Source of the DNA: Ruminococcaceae bacterium UBA6353
Lineage (GTDB): Bacteria > Bacillota > Clostridia > Oscillospirales > Acutalibacteraceae
Length of the DNA stretch: 64,000 nucleotides
Assembly: GCA_002437905.1 (NCBI GenBank)
Contig: DJRT01000010.1
Location: 24,643 to 88,642 of the forward strand
Reading direction: 5' to 3'
Below are positions 35,629 through 44,929 of the stretch, piece by piece (position 1 is the stretch's first letter; the number at the start of each line of letters is the position of its first letter). The position numbers were made by a program, and so were the translations under genes. The notes below the pieces were generated by a model, which was not told the DNA's origin, ran no database searches, and saw only the letters and a program-made list of their open reading frames with translations.

Positions 35629-36869
35629 TGCAGGTACTGATTATCGGCGGCGGCGCAGCCGGCTGCATAGCAGCCGGTGCAGCAGCACGGCAGGGACACA
35701 CCGTTACCGTGCTGGAACGCAACCCCCGTCCCGCGCGCAAGGTGATGATCACCGGCAAGGGGCGCTGCAATCTGACAAACAACTGCTCCATTGAGGAGTT
35801 TATCGCCCATGTGCCGGAAAACGGGCGCTTTCTGTACAGCGCGCTGACCGCTTTCACCCCGCAGGATATGATGGCGCTGATCGAGGCACAGGGCGTACCG
35901 CTTAAAACCGAACGCGGCAACCGGGTGTTCCCCTGCTCCGATAAGGCGGTGGACATCGTGGATGCGCTGGCGCGCTATGCCCGGTGCCCCGGTGAGCCGT
36001 CCGGCGCCCGCTTTGTGCAGGGGCGCGCCGTGCAGCTGGAGCTGACCGGAGGCGCCTGCACCGGCGTACGGCTGGAGGACGGCACACGGCTGGCCGCCGA
36101 CCGGGTGATCATCGCCACCGGCGGCTGCTCCTATCCCGGCACCGGCTCCACCGGCGATGGCTACACGCTGGCGCAGCAGGCCGGGCACACCATCGTGCCG
36201 CCGCGCCCCTCTCTGGTTGCCCTGGAATCGCCGGATACATTCTGCCCGGAGCTGCAGGGCCTATCCCTGAAAAACTGCGGCCTGCGGGTGGAGGACACCG
36301 CCACCGGCAAGACGCTCTATACCGACCTTGGTGAAATGCTGTTCACCCACTTCGGCGTCAGCGGCCCCATGGTGCTCAGCGCCAGTGCCCACATGCGGCA
36401 GATGGCGCCGCAGAGGTACACCCTGTGGATCGACTGGAAGCCGGGGCTGACCCCGGAGCAGCTGGATGCCCGCCTGCTGCGGGATCTGGGTGAGCGCGCC
36501 AACATGGATATGAGCAATGCGCTGGGCAAGCTGCTGCCGCGGCTGCTCATCCCGGTCATCCTCCGGCTGGCGCTAATCCCCCCGGAGCGCAAATGTCACG
36601 ACCTGACCCGTGAGGAACGCCGCCGCCTGTGTGCCCTGATCAAGGCCATGCCGGTGCGCATCAGCGGCTTCCGGCCGATAAGCGAGGCCATCGTTACCGC
36701 CGGCGGCGTGAGTGTGCGGCAGGTCAACTCCCGCACCATGGCCTCCCGCCTGGTGCTGCAGCTGCGCTTTGCCGGTGAGGTACTGGATATTGACGCCTAT
36801 ACCGGCGGTTTCAATCTACAGATCGCCTTTTCCACCGGCATGGCTGCCGGATCACATATTGCTGAATAA
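35628..36869 (+). CDS. HI0933/BaiN-like NAD(P)/FAD-dependent oxidoreductase
   Basis: This 413-residue flavoprotein starts with the FAD dinucleotide fold QVLIIGGGAAGCIAAGAAA and the family-specific KVMITGKGRCNLTNN. Later come GGCSYPGTGSTGDGY and the C-terminal VTAGGVSVRQVNSRTM and YTGGFNLQIAFSTGMAAG, all diagnostic of the HI0933 family. Substrates are mostly unknown; one relative, BaiN, acts on bile acids, which is not proof for this protein. It is coupled to the RpiR gene and followed by cmk after 28 bases. Confidence 0.87.
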   Translation: MQVLIIGGGAAGCIAAGAAARQGHTVTVLERNPRPARKVMITGKGRCNLTNNCSIEEFIAHVPENGRFLYSALTAFTPQDMMALIEAQGVPLKTERGNRVFPCSDKAVDIVDALARYARCPGEPSGARFVQGRAVQLELTGGACTGVRLEDGTRLAADRVIIATGGCSYPGTGSTGDGYTLAQQAGHTIVPPRPSLVALESPDTFCPELQGLSLKNCGLRVEDTATGKTLYTDLGEMLFTHFGVSGPMVLSASAHMRQMAPQRYTLWIDWKPGLTPEQLDARLLRDLGERANMDMSNALGKLLPRLLIPVILRLALIPPERKCHDLTREERRRLCALIKAMPVRISGFRPISEAIVTAGGVSVRQVNSRTMASRLVLQLRFAGEVLDIDAYTGGFNLQIAFSTGMAAGSHIAE

Positions 36870-36897
36870 AATACCAAAGAAGGATGTGTCCCCAACC

Positions 36898-37584
36898 ATG
36901 CCATACGCTATTGCTATCGACGGCCCCGCCGGCGCGGGAAAAAGCACCATCGCCCGTGCACTGGCGAAGGAGCTGCAGTTTATTTATGTGGATACCGGCG
37001 CCCTGTACCGCACCGTTGGCCTGTATATCCTGCGCAGCCATATTGCCCTGACGGATGCAGAGGCCATTACGGCCGGCCTGCCGGGGCTGCGCGTTACCCT
37101 CGGCTACGCCGGCGGGGAGCAGCGGGTCTTTCTGAACGGGGAGGATGTGAGCGACAGCATCCGCACGCCGGAGGTCTCTATGGCGGCCTCAACCGTTTCG
37201 GCCATTCCCGCCGTGCGGGCATTCCTGCTGCAGACCCAGCGGGACATGGCCGCCGCCCACTCTGTTGTGATGGACGGCCGGGATATCGGCACCACCATCC
37301 TGCCGCAGGCGCAGGTCAAGATCTTTCTGACCGCCTCGGCCGAGGCCAGGGCACAGCGCCGCTTCACCGAGCTACAGGAAAAGGGCGTCGATACCACCTA
37401 CGAGGCCGTGCTGCAGGATATGGAAAAGCGCGACTATGACGATACCCACCGCGCCATCTCCCCGCTGCAGCAGGCGCCGGACGCCGTGCTGGTGGATACC
37501 AGCCATGATACGCTGGCGCAGGCAATCGAGCGGGTACGGCAGACCGTGGCCGCACGGCTGCCGCACAGCGGACAGGAGGCATAA
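36898..37584 (+). CDS. cmk: Cytidylate kinase
   Basis: This 228-residue kinase converts CMP and dCMP to the diphosphates. The P-loop is DGPAGAGKST, followed by VDTGALYRTVGLY (NMP-binding), VMDGRDIGTTILP, and the LID region REKRDYDD-like MEKRDYDDTHRA. I choose the ATG at 36898 since the protein then starts MPYAIAIDGPAG as usual; AAGAAGGA is 13 bases upstream, a rather long spacing. The gene order cmk, ispH-S1 is typical of Clostridia. Confidence 0.93.
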   Translation: MPYAIAIDGPAGAGKSTIARALAKELQFIYVDTGALYRTVGLYILRSHIALTDAEAITAGLPGLRVTLGYAGGEQRVFLNGEDVSDSIRTPEVSMAASTVSAIPAVRAFLLQTQRDMAAAHSVVMDGRDIGTTILPQAQVKIFLTASAEARAQRRFTELQEKGVDTTYEAVLQDMEKRDYDDTHRAISPLQQAPDAVLVDTSHDTLAQAIERVRQTVAARLPHSGQEA

Positions 37585-37588
37585 CGCC

Positions 37589-39592
37589 ATGCCCGTTATT
37601 CTGGCCAAAAGTGCCGGTTTCTGTTTTGGCGTCAAGCGCGCCGTTGACAGGGTACATACCCTACTGGCCGAAGGGGAGCAGGTCTGCACCCTCGGCCCGA
37701 TTATCCACAATCCACAGGTGGTCGCAGAGCTGGCAGCACACGGTGTGCGCACCGTCAGCGACCCCGCCGAGGCGGACGAAAACGCCGTACTGGTGATCCG
37801 CTCCCACGGCGTACCGCAAAGCACCTATGACGCCATCCGGCAGCGCGGGCTGCGTTTCAGTGACGCCACCTGCCCCTTTGTGGCCAAGATCCACCAGATC
37901 GTTTCCACGCATTCCGCCGCCGGCAGCATCGTTCTGATCGCCGGCAATGCCGCCCATCCCGAGGTTTTGGGCATCCGCGGCCACTGCCACGGCCCCTCTT
38001 TTGTTTTTGAAAACGAGGCGCAATTGGCGGAATACCTAAATTTTGCAGATTTCCCACAAAGAACTTCGTTTATTATGGTTGCTCAGACAACCTACAACAC
38101 AAAATCCTGGGAAAAATGCGCAAACATCGCAAAAAAAAGCTGTACAAATCTCCAAATCTTTGATACAATATGTAATGCGACTGCGAAGCGCCAGGAGGAA
38201 GCACTCCGGATGGCGCAGCAGTGCGATCAAATGGTTATTGTCGGCGGGCGCGAAAGCTCCAACACCGCCAAGCTGCGGGATCTCTGCTCTGCTTACTGCC
38301 CCACCCATCTGGTGGAGACAGCGGCCGAGCTGCAGCGCAGCTGGTTCCGACCCGGCGAGTGCGTCGGGTTGACTGCGGGCGCTTCCACACCGGCCGATAT
38401 TATAAAGGAGGTACATTCAACTATGTCCGAAATCGTCAACAACACCGAAGTCAAGGAACCCGTCGCAGCCCCCGAAAACTATGAGGAGATGAGCTCTGAA
38501 GAGTTTGCCGCCGCAGTGGATGCAACTCTGCAGAATGTCACTGACGATAAAGTCCGTGGGTTGGTCGTGGCAATCGCGCCCAACGAGGTTCAGGTCGAAG
38601 TGGTAGGCCGTAAGCAGACCGGCTACATTCCTGCTGATGAGCTTTCCAACGATCCCAATGCCAATCCGGCTGATCTGGTCAAGGTGGGCGATGAGCTGGA
38701 GCTGCTCATCATGCGCACCAACGATCAGGAGGGCACCATCATGCTGTCCAAGAAGCGCGTGGATGCCCTGAAGGGCTGGGACACCATTGTGGAGGCCGAG
38801 GAGAACGGCACTGTGCTGGAGGGCACCGTTGTCGACATCATCAAGGGCGGCATGCTGGTGGTTACCCACGGTGTGCGTGTGTTCGTGCCCGCCTCGCAGG
38901 CTTCCCTCAACCGCATGGAGGATCTTTCCCCGCTGAAGGGGCAGACCGTCCAGCTCAAGATCATCGAGGTCAATGCCCACCGCCGCCATGCGGTCGGCTC
39001 CGTGCGCCAGGTGGCGCAGGCTGCCCGCAAGGAGCAGGAGGAGGCTTTCTGGGCGCAGGCTGAGGTTGGCCAGGAGTACACCGGCAAGGTCAAGTCCCTG
39101 ACCTCCTACGGCGCCTTTGTGGATCTGGGCGGCGTGGACGGTATGGTGCACATCTCTGAGATGTCCTGGAGCCGCATCAAGCACCCCTCCGAGGTGATGA
39201 ATGTCGGCGATACCGTCACGGTCTATATCAAGGGGCTGGACACGGAGAAGAAGAAGATCTCGCTCGGCTACCGCAAGGCCGAGGACAATCCGTGGGAGAT
39301 CTTCAAGGCGCAGTACCCGGTGGACAGCATTGTGACCGCCAAGATCGTGGGCATGACCACCTTTGGCGCTTTCGCACAGATCCTGCCCGGCGTGGACGGC
39401 CTGATCCATATTTCCCAGATTGCTGACCACCGCGTGGAGAAGCCGCAGGATGAGCTGCAGATCGGCCAGGAAGTACAGGCCAAGATCACCGCGATCGACT
39501 ACGACCGCAAGCGCATCAGCCTGTCTATCCGCGCCCTGCTGGAGCCGGAAACCGAGGCTGCAGAAGCCACCGAAGCCGCTGCTGAGGAATAA
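37589..39592 (+). CDS. ispH: IspH fused to ribosomal protein S1
   Basis: This 667-residue protein joins two functions. Residues 1-278 are IspH, the last MEP-pathway enzyme, which reduces HMBPP to IPP and DMAPP; the three iron-sulfur ligands are Cys12 (SAGFCFG), Cys95 (DATCPF) and Cys195 (TICNAT). Residues 279-667 hold four S1 RNA-binding domains as in Firmicute S1 proteins. ACAGGAGG precedes the start, just after cmk. At the junction (38404-38425) AAAGGAGG stands 11 bases before an in-frame ATG, so a free 389-residue S1 protein could also be made. A GC-poor patch at about 38030-38180 contains a promoter-like sequence. Confidence 0.92.
   Translation: MPVILAKSAGFCFGVKRAVDRVHTLLAEGEQVCTLGPIIHNPQVVAELAAHGVRTVSDPAEADENAVLVIRSHGVPQSTYDAIRQRGLRFSDATCPFVAKIHQIVSTHSAAGSIVLIAGNAAHPEVLGIRGHCHGPSFVFENEAQLAEYLNFADFPQRTSFIMVAQTTYNTKSWEKCANIAKKSCTNLQIFDTICNATAKRQEEALRMAQQCDQMVIVGGRESSNTAKLRDLCSAYCPTHLVETAAELQRSWFRPGECVGLTAGASTPADIIKEVHSTMSEIVNNTEVKEPVAAPENYEEMSSEEFAAAVDATLQNVTDDKVRGLVVAIAPNEVQVEVVGRKQTGYIPADELSNDPNANPADLVKVGDELELLIMRTNDQEGTIMLSKKRVDALKGWDTIVEAEENGTVLEGTVVDIIKGGMLVVTHGVRVFVPASQASLNRMEDLSPLKGQTVQLKIIEVNAHRRHAVGSVRQVAQAARKEQEEAFWAQAEVGQEYTGKVKSLTSYGAFVDLGGVDGMVHISEMSWSRIKHPSEVMNVGDTVTVYIKGLDTEKKKISLGYRKAEDNPWEIFKAQYPVDSIVTAKIVGMTTFGAFAQILPGVDGLIHISQIADHRVEKPQDELQIGQEVQAKITAIDYDRKRISLSIRALLEPETEAAEATEAAAEE
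38134..38179 (+). promoter_or_regulatory. Possible internal promoter within ispH
   Basis: In the GC-poor patch, TGTACA is followed 17 bases later by TACAAT (in CTTTGATACAATATG). Transcription from it would cover the S1 half only. Confidence 0.35.
38404..38425 (+). promoter_or_regulatory. Internal ribosome binding site and ATG for S1
   Basis: AAAGGAGG (38404-38411) precedes an ATG at 38423 that is in frame with the fusion and begins MSEIVNN, a plausible S1 N-terminus. Confidence 0.6.
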
Positions 39593-39618
39593 GGCCCCCT
39601 GCTGCATAAAAGCAACAT

Positions 39619-39657
39619 CCCCGCTGCAAAGCCCAGGCTTTGCAGCGGGGATTTTTT
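39619..39657 (+). terminator. ispH-S1 terminator
   Basis: CCCCGCTGCAAAGC pairs perfectly with GCTTTGCAGCGGGG across a CCAG loop. ATTTTTT follows. Confidence 0.92.
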
Positions 39658-39688
39658 CGGCTATTTCTGTCTGTGCATTGATACCCGA

Positions 39689-40663
39689 TCACTCCCGGAA
39701 AAGGGTGCCATCCCGGAATTTATCGGCAAACCAGACGCTCGGCAGCACAAATTCACGGCCATTGAGGTATTCCAGCTCCCCAGCCGGCGTGGTGAATGCA
39801 AAGCGCAGACGGTAGGAACACAGCGCCTGCTTATCAAAACCGGTTCCTTTATTGAGGGTATTGCGGCCGTACTTGCCATCCCCCAGCAGTGGATGGCCGA
39901 TGCTGGCCAGGTGTGCACGGATCTGGTGGGTGCGACCGGTCAGCAGGTGGATCTCCAGCAGGCTCATGCCGTACCGCTCCTCCAGCACCCGATAGCGGGT
40001 GCGGATGGTGCGACCGCCAGGGATCGGCGTGGCCGACACCGTTACGCGGTTTTTCTTCTCATCCTTTTCCAGGTATCCCTCCAGCGTATCCGCCGGTTTT
40101 GGCATCTGCCCATGCACAATGCACAGATAGTACTTTTCGATCTCCCGCTGCTTGAGCTTTTCGTTCAGAATACGCAGTGCCGCCGCGTTTTTGGCTGCCA
40201 GTACAATGCCGGCAGTATTACGGTCTATCCGGTTGACCAGCGCCGGCGTAAAGCTTTGCTCCGCAGCCGGGTCGTACTCGCCCTTTTCATACAGATACCG
40301 CTGCACGCGGAAGATCAGCGTATCGCGATACTCATGCTCATCCGGATGCACCAGCAGCCCCGGCTTTTTATTCAGCAGCAGCAGGTTGTCATCCTCGTAT
40401 ACGATATCCAGCTGGCGGGATGCCTGCAGAAAATCGTAGGCGGGCGGCACCTCCTGCAGCACATCCTCCGGCAGGAAGAGGGACAGCACATCCCCCTCCT
40501 GCAGCCGGTCGGCGCTGTCGCAGCGCTTGCCATTAAGACGCACATCCTTTTTGCGGATAGCCTTGTACAGCAGCGGCAGCGGCAGCCGCCGGTAGGTCTT
40601 GGTCAGAAATTTATCCAGCCGCTGGCCGGCGTCGTTTTTTTGTACGGTGATGGTGGTTTTCAC
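39689..40663 (-). CDS. RluA-family pseudouridine synthase
   Basis: This 324-residue enzyme converts uridine to pseudouridine in RNA. An S4 RNA-binding domain (about 10-70, AGQRLDKFLTKTY and RKKDVRLNGKR) precedes the RluA catalytic domain, whose active-site motif reads VNRIDRNTAGIVL, with the catalytic aspartate, in place of the more usual HRLDRDTSG. LLTGRTHQIRAHL follows. I use the GTG at 40663 because AGGAGG lies 7 bases upstream; the longer frame would run through the promoter region of radC. The target uridine (23S rRNA or tRNA) cannot be decided from sequence. Confidence 0.88.
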   Translation of the reverse strand: MKTTITVQKNDAGQRLDKFLTKTYRRLPLPLLYKAIRKKDVRLNGKRCDSADRLQEGDVLSLFLPEDVLQEVPPAYDFLQASRQLDIVYEDDNLLLLNKKPGLLVHPDEHEYRDTLIFRVQRYLYEKGEYDPAAEQSFTPALVNRIDRNTAGIVLAAKNAAALRILNEKLKQREIEKYYLCIVHGQMPKPADTLEGYLEKDEKKNRVTVSATPIPGGRTIRTRYRVLEERYGMSLLEIHLLTGRTHQIRAHLASIGHPLLGDGKYGRNTLNKGTGFDKQALCSYRLRFAFTTPAGELEYLNGREFVLPSVWFADKFRDGTLFRE

Positions 40664-40685
40664 GCAATTCCTCCTAACGGAAAGC

Positions 40686-40714
40686 TTTACATTTCCCCGG
40701 CCGTGTGGTACAAT
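40686..40714 (+). promoter_or_regulatory. radC promoter
   Basis: -35 TTTACA (40686-40691) and -10 TACAAT (40709-40714) are 17 bases apart, divergent from the pseudouridine synthase gene. Confidence 0.7.
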
Positions 40715-40737
40715 CAACCACAGTGAGGTGAGCACGG

Positions 40738-41484
40738 ATGGCACAAACCAAGGATACGGTCTCCCACGACGGACACCGGCAGAGGATGAAGGAGCGCCTG
40801 CTGCGGGATGGGCTGGAAAGCTTCAGTGAGCACGAAATGCTGGAGCTGCTGCTGTTTTATGCCCTCCCCTACCGGGATACCAATGCGCTCGGCCATGTGC
40901 TGATCGACCGTTTTGGCAGCCTGTGCAATGTGCTGGACGCCGCCTATGCCGACCTGCTGAAGGTGCCCGGCGTCACGCCCCACATTGCCACCCTGCTGAC
41001 GCTGTGCGGACAGACGGCGCACAGCTATATGCGCCGCCGCTACCAGCGGGGCACACTGCTTTACACCGCCAAGGAGCTGGGCGAATACATCCTGCCCTGG
41101 TTTATCGGACAAAAGGCCGAATCGGTGGTGCTGGTATCCATGGATAACCGCAGCAAGCTGCTCAATGCCACCCGCATTTTTGAGGGCAGTGTCAATTCCG
41201 CCCAGTTCAATTTCCGCACCGCCGTACAGCAGGCCCTGCAGGATAATGCCACCCGCGTGGTCATGGCGCACAATCACCCCAATGGCTTTGCACTGCCCTC
41301 CAATGCCGATATCGACACCACACGCCGCTTCGCCGAGGTGCTGGCACTGGTGGATATCCGGCTGGTGGACCACATTGTGGTGGCCGAGGATGATTATGTC
41401 TCTATGGCGGAAACGCCGATGTTCGCCGAGATCTTCCGCACCGGCAGCAGCCCTGCCAAAAGCAGGAAGGTCGCCGAAAAATAG
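40738..41484 (+). CDS. radC: RadC-family (UPF0758) JAB/MPN-domain protein
   Basis: This 248-residue protein has an N-terminal helix-hairpin-helix-like part (about 15-100) and a C-terminal MPN+/JAMM domain with MAHNHPNGFALPSNADID, the HxHx7Sx2D zinc-ligand motif. The RadC name is historical; a direct repair role is not established, and the family is probably a metal-dependent hydrolase. GAGGTGAG lies 6 bases before the ATG, and a good promoter precedes it. DUF5662 follows after 77 bases. Confidence 0.88.
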   Translation: MAQTKDTVSHDGHRQRMKERLLRDGLESFSEHEMLELLLFYALPYRDTNALGHVLIDRFGSLCNVLDAAYADLLKVPGVTPHIATLLTLCGQTAHSYMRRRYQRGTLLYTAKELGEYILPWFIGQKAESVVLVSMDNRSKLLNATRIFEGSVNSAQFNFRTAVQQALQDNATRVVMAHNHPNGFALPSNADIDTTRRFAEVLALVDIRLVDHIVVAEDDYVSMAETPMFAEIFRTGSSPAKSRKVAEK

Positions 41485-41561
41485 TCCCCGCCGCAGCTGC
41501 CTATTATCATAGCACAGTATCCGCCGATTTTCAACCGGCATATAAAGTGAGGAATTCCGCC

Positions 41562-42098
41562 ATGCATCCCATCCGCCATTTCCGTACCATCACCCGCCAC
41601 CGGCACAAGGTGATCGCCAACTGCTTCCGCGCCGGTATCGGCTGGCAGGGACTGTTCCACGACCTGTCAAAATACTCCCCGACCGAATTCTGGCCGGGCG
41701 CCCGGTATTATCAGGGCACCCGCAGTCCGAACGAAATCGAGCGGGAAAAATACGGCTACTCCCCCGCATGGCTGCACCACAAGGGGCGCAACCGCCACCA
41801 CTTTGAATACTGGACGGACTACAACCCGGCCGAGCGCCGTGTGATGCCGGTGAAAATGCCGCTGCGGTATGTGGCCGAGATGTTCTGCGACCGCGTAGCC
41901 GCCAGCAAGATCTATCAGGGGGTCGCCTATACGCAGACGCACCCGCTGGAATACTACCTGCGCGGCAAGCCCCGCCGGGTGATTCATCCGCAAACCGCCG
42001 CCCTGCTGGAGGAATGGCTGACCTGCCTGGCGCAGGAGGGCGAGGATGCCGCCTTTGCCCGTGTCCGGGCAAAGCTGCGCGAGAAAAACGAATACTGA
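41562..42098 (+). CDS. DUF5662 family protein
   Basis: This 178-residue protein contains HRHKVIANCFRAGIGWQGLFHDLSKYSPTEF, an HD-like pattern in which His-Asp and upstream histidines (HRH) may bind metal (about residues 11-45), and later WLHHKGRNRHHFEYWTDY with more histidines. This layout is typical of DUF5662, often labelled catalase without evidence. AGTGAGG lies 9 bases before the ATG at 41562. Some HD-fold phosphohydrolase role is a guess. Confidence 0.75.
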   Translation: MHPIRHFRTITRHRHKVIANCFRAGIGWQGLFHDLSKYSPTEFWPGARYYQGTRSPNEIEREKYGYSPAWLHHKGRNRHHFEYWTDYNPAERRVMPVKMPLRYVAEMFCDRVAASKIYQGVAYTQTHPLEYYLRGKPRRVIHPQTAALLEEWLTCLAQEGEDAAFARVRAKLREKNEY

Positions 42099-42108
42099 TC
42101 ACAGACAG

Positions 42109-42139
42109 CGACCGCCGCGACTTTTCGTCGCGGCGGTCG
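42109..42139. terminator. Hairpin between convergent genes
   Basis: CGACCGCCGCGAC pairs perfectly with GTCGCGGCGGTCG across TTTTC. U runs are poor on both strands, but its place between convergent genes suits a shared terminator. Confidence 0.6.
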
Positions 42140-42145
42140 TATTGT

Positions 42146-44029
42146 CTATTCCACCTCAAAGGCGGCAAAGCTATAGGGTGGCAGCGTCTGCAGATGCACC
42201 CGATTTTTCTCCGCGCAGCCGTCTGTGGCGAGCATACGCCGCAGCCGCCGGGGACGATCCAGCGTGATACACGGTGCAAAGACTTCGTCTGCCGAGAAAT
42301 TCCACAGCCCAACCGCCAGACGGCCATCCGCCCCCTGCTTGACCAGCATGTACAGATCCGGCGCACCGGGGCAGACCGCCGGCAGCGGCCGACGCCCCAC
42401 ATAGGCCGCGGCGGCCGTCAGCTGTGCCGCACGCAAATAATTGCGGTAGGCCGCCTCCGGCCACCGGGCGGCGTCATAGGCCAGCACGCAGAACCGCTGC
42501 CCGGCCGCATTCTCGTAGTGGTAGGCGGTACAGAGCGTTTCTCCCCCAGCGGCAGCCGTGCTGAGCGGCTGCGCGCCGGCACACAGCTGCAGCCGGAAAA
42601 CCTCCGCCGTCCCCTCAAGGCCAAGGTAATCTCCCTGCGGCTGAAAATACTCTTCCCGGATGCGGCAGCTGCCCTGCATCCCCGCAAGACCCACATCCAC
42701 GCCGCGCTGCGTCAATATCTGTGCCGCGGCAATATCCAAAATCAGCCCATCCTGCAGCGCGGCTGCGGGCAGCCGCCGGGCACACTCGCCGAACACCATG
42801 CCCGGCATGCCGCCACCGGCAAAGGCAACCGGCAGCGAGGCGGCATTTGCCGCCCGAATCTCCGGCAGAAACAGGGCATTTTCCACCGCCTGCACACCGT
42901 CGCATCCGGCCGGCAGCACCGCCGCCTCATATCGGCGGATATCCGGGTACAGCCGCAGCCCCACCGCCTGCTTATCCGCAAACAGTTCTGCGATCCCAGC
43001 ATACAGCTCCCGGTTGCGGAGGTGCCGCTGGAAATACCCCGTTTCATACGCCGGGGAAGCCGTGTAATCCACCATGTATTTCAGTATGCCGTCAACACCG
43101 CCGTCTGCCCGCATGGCGGTGTCGAAACCCTCCAGATAAGCCGCCGGCGTGGTATACCGCGGCCGCGGGTAGGTATCCCCCTCCGCCAGCAGTTCGACAT
43201 CCCCCTGCCGGCAAAGGGCGGCCTCCATGCGTTCCTCCACGATCACATCCGCCAGCCGGTTGCCCCAATTCTGCCGCACCGCCCAATAGGGCGCGCCGAT
43301 CAGCCGCAGAAACGGCCGGGTACCGCCGGCCAGCGTGCGGGAAAGCTCCACCGGCAGAATGCCATCCGCGCCGAAGGAGGATATACACGCGCACTGCCCC
43401 AGACGGATGGCCGGATCCACGCGATCCACCGCCGCCCGCATGGCGCGGGCAAAGTCCCGCAGAATTTCCCCACGCGTGGCAAACCAGGCCGCCCGCAGCG
43501 CCCCCGGCTCCCCGCAGAACAGCTGCCCATGCAGCGCCTCCTGCGTGACGGTGTATCCCACCCGCGCCGAAAGCGCCGCCATATGGTGCGGGCAGCAGCA
43601 CCCCAGCCCCATATCCAGATGGCCATAGCGATAATCGTCATCATACAGGATCAGATCCGGCCCACAGGCGGCAATGCGCTCCACATACTGCGCCGCAAAG
43701 GCGATGAACGCCGGATCAGCCGGGCACACCTCCTGTGCCGATACCCGGCCGTCGATCCCGACCATTTTGGTATACGGGTTTGTGTCATCGCACATAAAGG
43801 TCCACAGCCAAACGCCGACCTCCAGCCCGGCCGTGCGGAAAAAGGCCGTCTGCTCCCGCAGCAGGCGGAAGGTCTCCTCCTGCCACGCCGCGTCCAGCCG
43901 ATAGGCATCCAGCGCCAGCAGCACCCGCCGCGCGCCGGCCTGCTGCAGCTGCTGCAGCAGTGCCTGCCGCTCCGCCTGCTCTGCACGGGCAAAGGTGCGG
44001 CTCATCATGGGGACTGTTACGGAATACAC
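42146..44029 (-). CDS. Unrecognised large protein, glycosidase-like
   Basis: I do not recognise this protein of about 627 residues. It has no signal peptide. The N-terminal half alternates beta and helix in a TIM-barrel manner and has acidic clusters such as DLILYDDDYRYGHLDMG followed by GCCCPHH, and GQCACISSFGADGILPVELSR. The last 150 residues look like a beta-sandwich (LWNFSADEVFAPCITLD...PYSFAAFEVE). This layout fits a glycoside hydrolase of an uncharacterised family. I prefer the GTG at 44029, 9 bases after AAGGAG; a GTG at 44050, directly abutting the previous stop, is the alternative. It ends the five-gene operon. Confidence 0.65.
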   Translation of the reverse strand: MYSVTVPMMSRTFARAEQAERQALLQQLQQAGARRVLLALDAYRLDAAWQEETFRLLREQTAFFRTAGLEVGVWLWTFMCDDTNPYTKMVGIDGRVSAQEVCPADPAFIAFAAQYVERIAACGPDLILYDDDYRYGHLDMGLGCCCPHHMAALSARVGYTVTQEALHGQLFCGEPGALRAAWFATRGEILRDFARAMRAAVDRVDPAIRLGQCACISSFGADGILPVELSRTLAGGTRPFLRLIGAPYWAVRQNWGNRLADVIVEERMEAALCRQGDVELLAEGDTYPRPRYTTPAAYLEGFDTAMRADGGVDGILKYMVDYTASPAYETGYFQRHLRNRELYAGIAELFADKQAVGLRLYPDIRRYEAAVLPAGCDGVQAVENALFLPEIRAANAASLPVAFAGGGMPGMVFGECARRLPAAALQDGLILDIAAAQILTQRGVDVGLAGMQGSCRIREEYFQPQGDYLGLEGTAEVFRLQLCAGAQPLSTAAAGGETLCTAYHYENAAGQRFCVLAYDAARWPEAAYRNYLRAAQLTAAAAYVGRRPLPAVCPGAPDLYMLVKQGADGRLAVGLWNFSADEVFAPCITLDRPRRLRRMLATDGCAEKNRVHLQTLPPYSFAAFEVE

Positions 44030-44050
44030 CAGGCTCATCTCCTTATCCAC

Positions 44051-44923
44051 TCATAAATTCAGCAAAACAACCGACAAAACGCCCAGCGCATACCCCACAT
44101 ACTGTCCCACACGCAGCTTTTCCCGGTAAACCAGCTGCGAGACCAGGAAGGTCAGCACAACGCCGCCGGCCGTGATGACCGGAAAAATGACGGAGGCCGC
44201 CATCCGGTTGACCAGCACCACCACCAGATAATTGACGATGCCATTGCACAAGCCGGCGGGCAGAGCGTATCTGGCTGCGCTGCGGCAGAGCGCGGCCGGT
44301 CTCTCCGCGGCCGTGCGGCGCAGGGGGATCAGCAGCAGTGCGGACAGCAGTATGACCCCCAGCATGGAGCATTCCAGCAGTTCAAAACGATACTGCCCCG
44401 GATACCGGAGCTGGTGCAGCTTCTGCAGCACCGAGCACATCCCATTGCCGACAAACGCCAGCAGTATGTACAGCAGCCACCGCCGCCCACCGGCCGCCCG
44501 CTTGGGCGATTCCGTCAGCAGCAGCGAAACAAACAGCAGCAGCACGCCGATCCCGGCCAGCACACCGGGGCGCTCCCGGCAGAACACCACGCCAAACAGC
44601 GTCGGCAGGATCAGCGAATACTCAATAAACAGCGCGGATACCGCCATCGGGCCACAGGCAAAGGCCAGCGTAGAAAAGAAAATGCTGCCGGTAAAGCAGG
44701 CGGAAAAGACCAGCGCATACAGCACCGTTGGCAGATGGAATGCCACCGCCGTGCCGGTTGCCGCCTGCACAAGGAAAAACAGCACCAGCGCCCCGCAGGC
44801 CAGCAGCAGATTATACAGCACCACCGAAAACAGCGACAGCCGCTTGCCGTTTGTAAAGGCCTTCATCAGTACATTCTGTGCAAAGAGGCCACCCGTTGCA
44901 CAGCACAGCATTATCCATTGCAT
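44051..44923 (-). CDS. DMT/EamA-family transporter
   Basis: This 290-residue protein has ten hydrophobic segments arranged as two five-span EamA repeats, with YSLILPTLFGVVFCRERP and ITAGGVVLTFLVSQLVYREKL at equivalent positions of each half, the usual DMT signature. GGAGG lies 11 bases before its ATG and partly overlaps the end of the AraC gene. In this operon, with two hydrolases and an oxidoreductase and no other permease, it may move the substrate or a product, but the direction and cargo are unknown. Confidence 0.85.
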   Translation of the reverse strand: MQWIMLCCATGGLFAQNVLMKAFTNGKRLSLFSVVLYNLLLACGALVLFFLVQAATGTAVAFHLPTVLYALVFSACFTGSIFFSTLAFACGPMAVSALFIEYSLILPTLFGVVFCRERPGVLAGIGVLLLFVSLLLTESPKRAAGGRRWLLYILLAFVGNGMCSVLQKLHQLRYPGQYRFELLECSMLGVILLSALLLIPLRRTAAERPAALCRSAARYALPAGLCNGIVNYLVVVLVNRMAASVIFPVITAGGVVLTFLVSQLVYREKLRVGQYVGYALGVLSVVLLNL

Positions 44924-44929
44924 ATCCGA

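Noticed and set aside
42014..44056. 680-codon plus-strand frame opposite the glycosidase-like gene
   Set aside because: The minus-strand frame has operon context, promoter and ribosome sites. This one has none and is rich in Arg/Pro/Gln.
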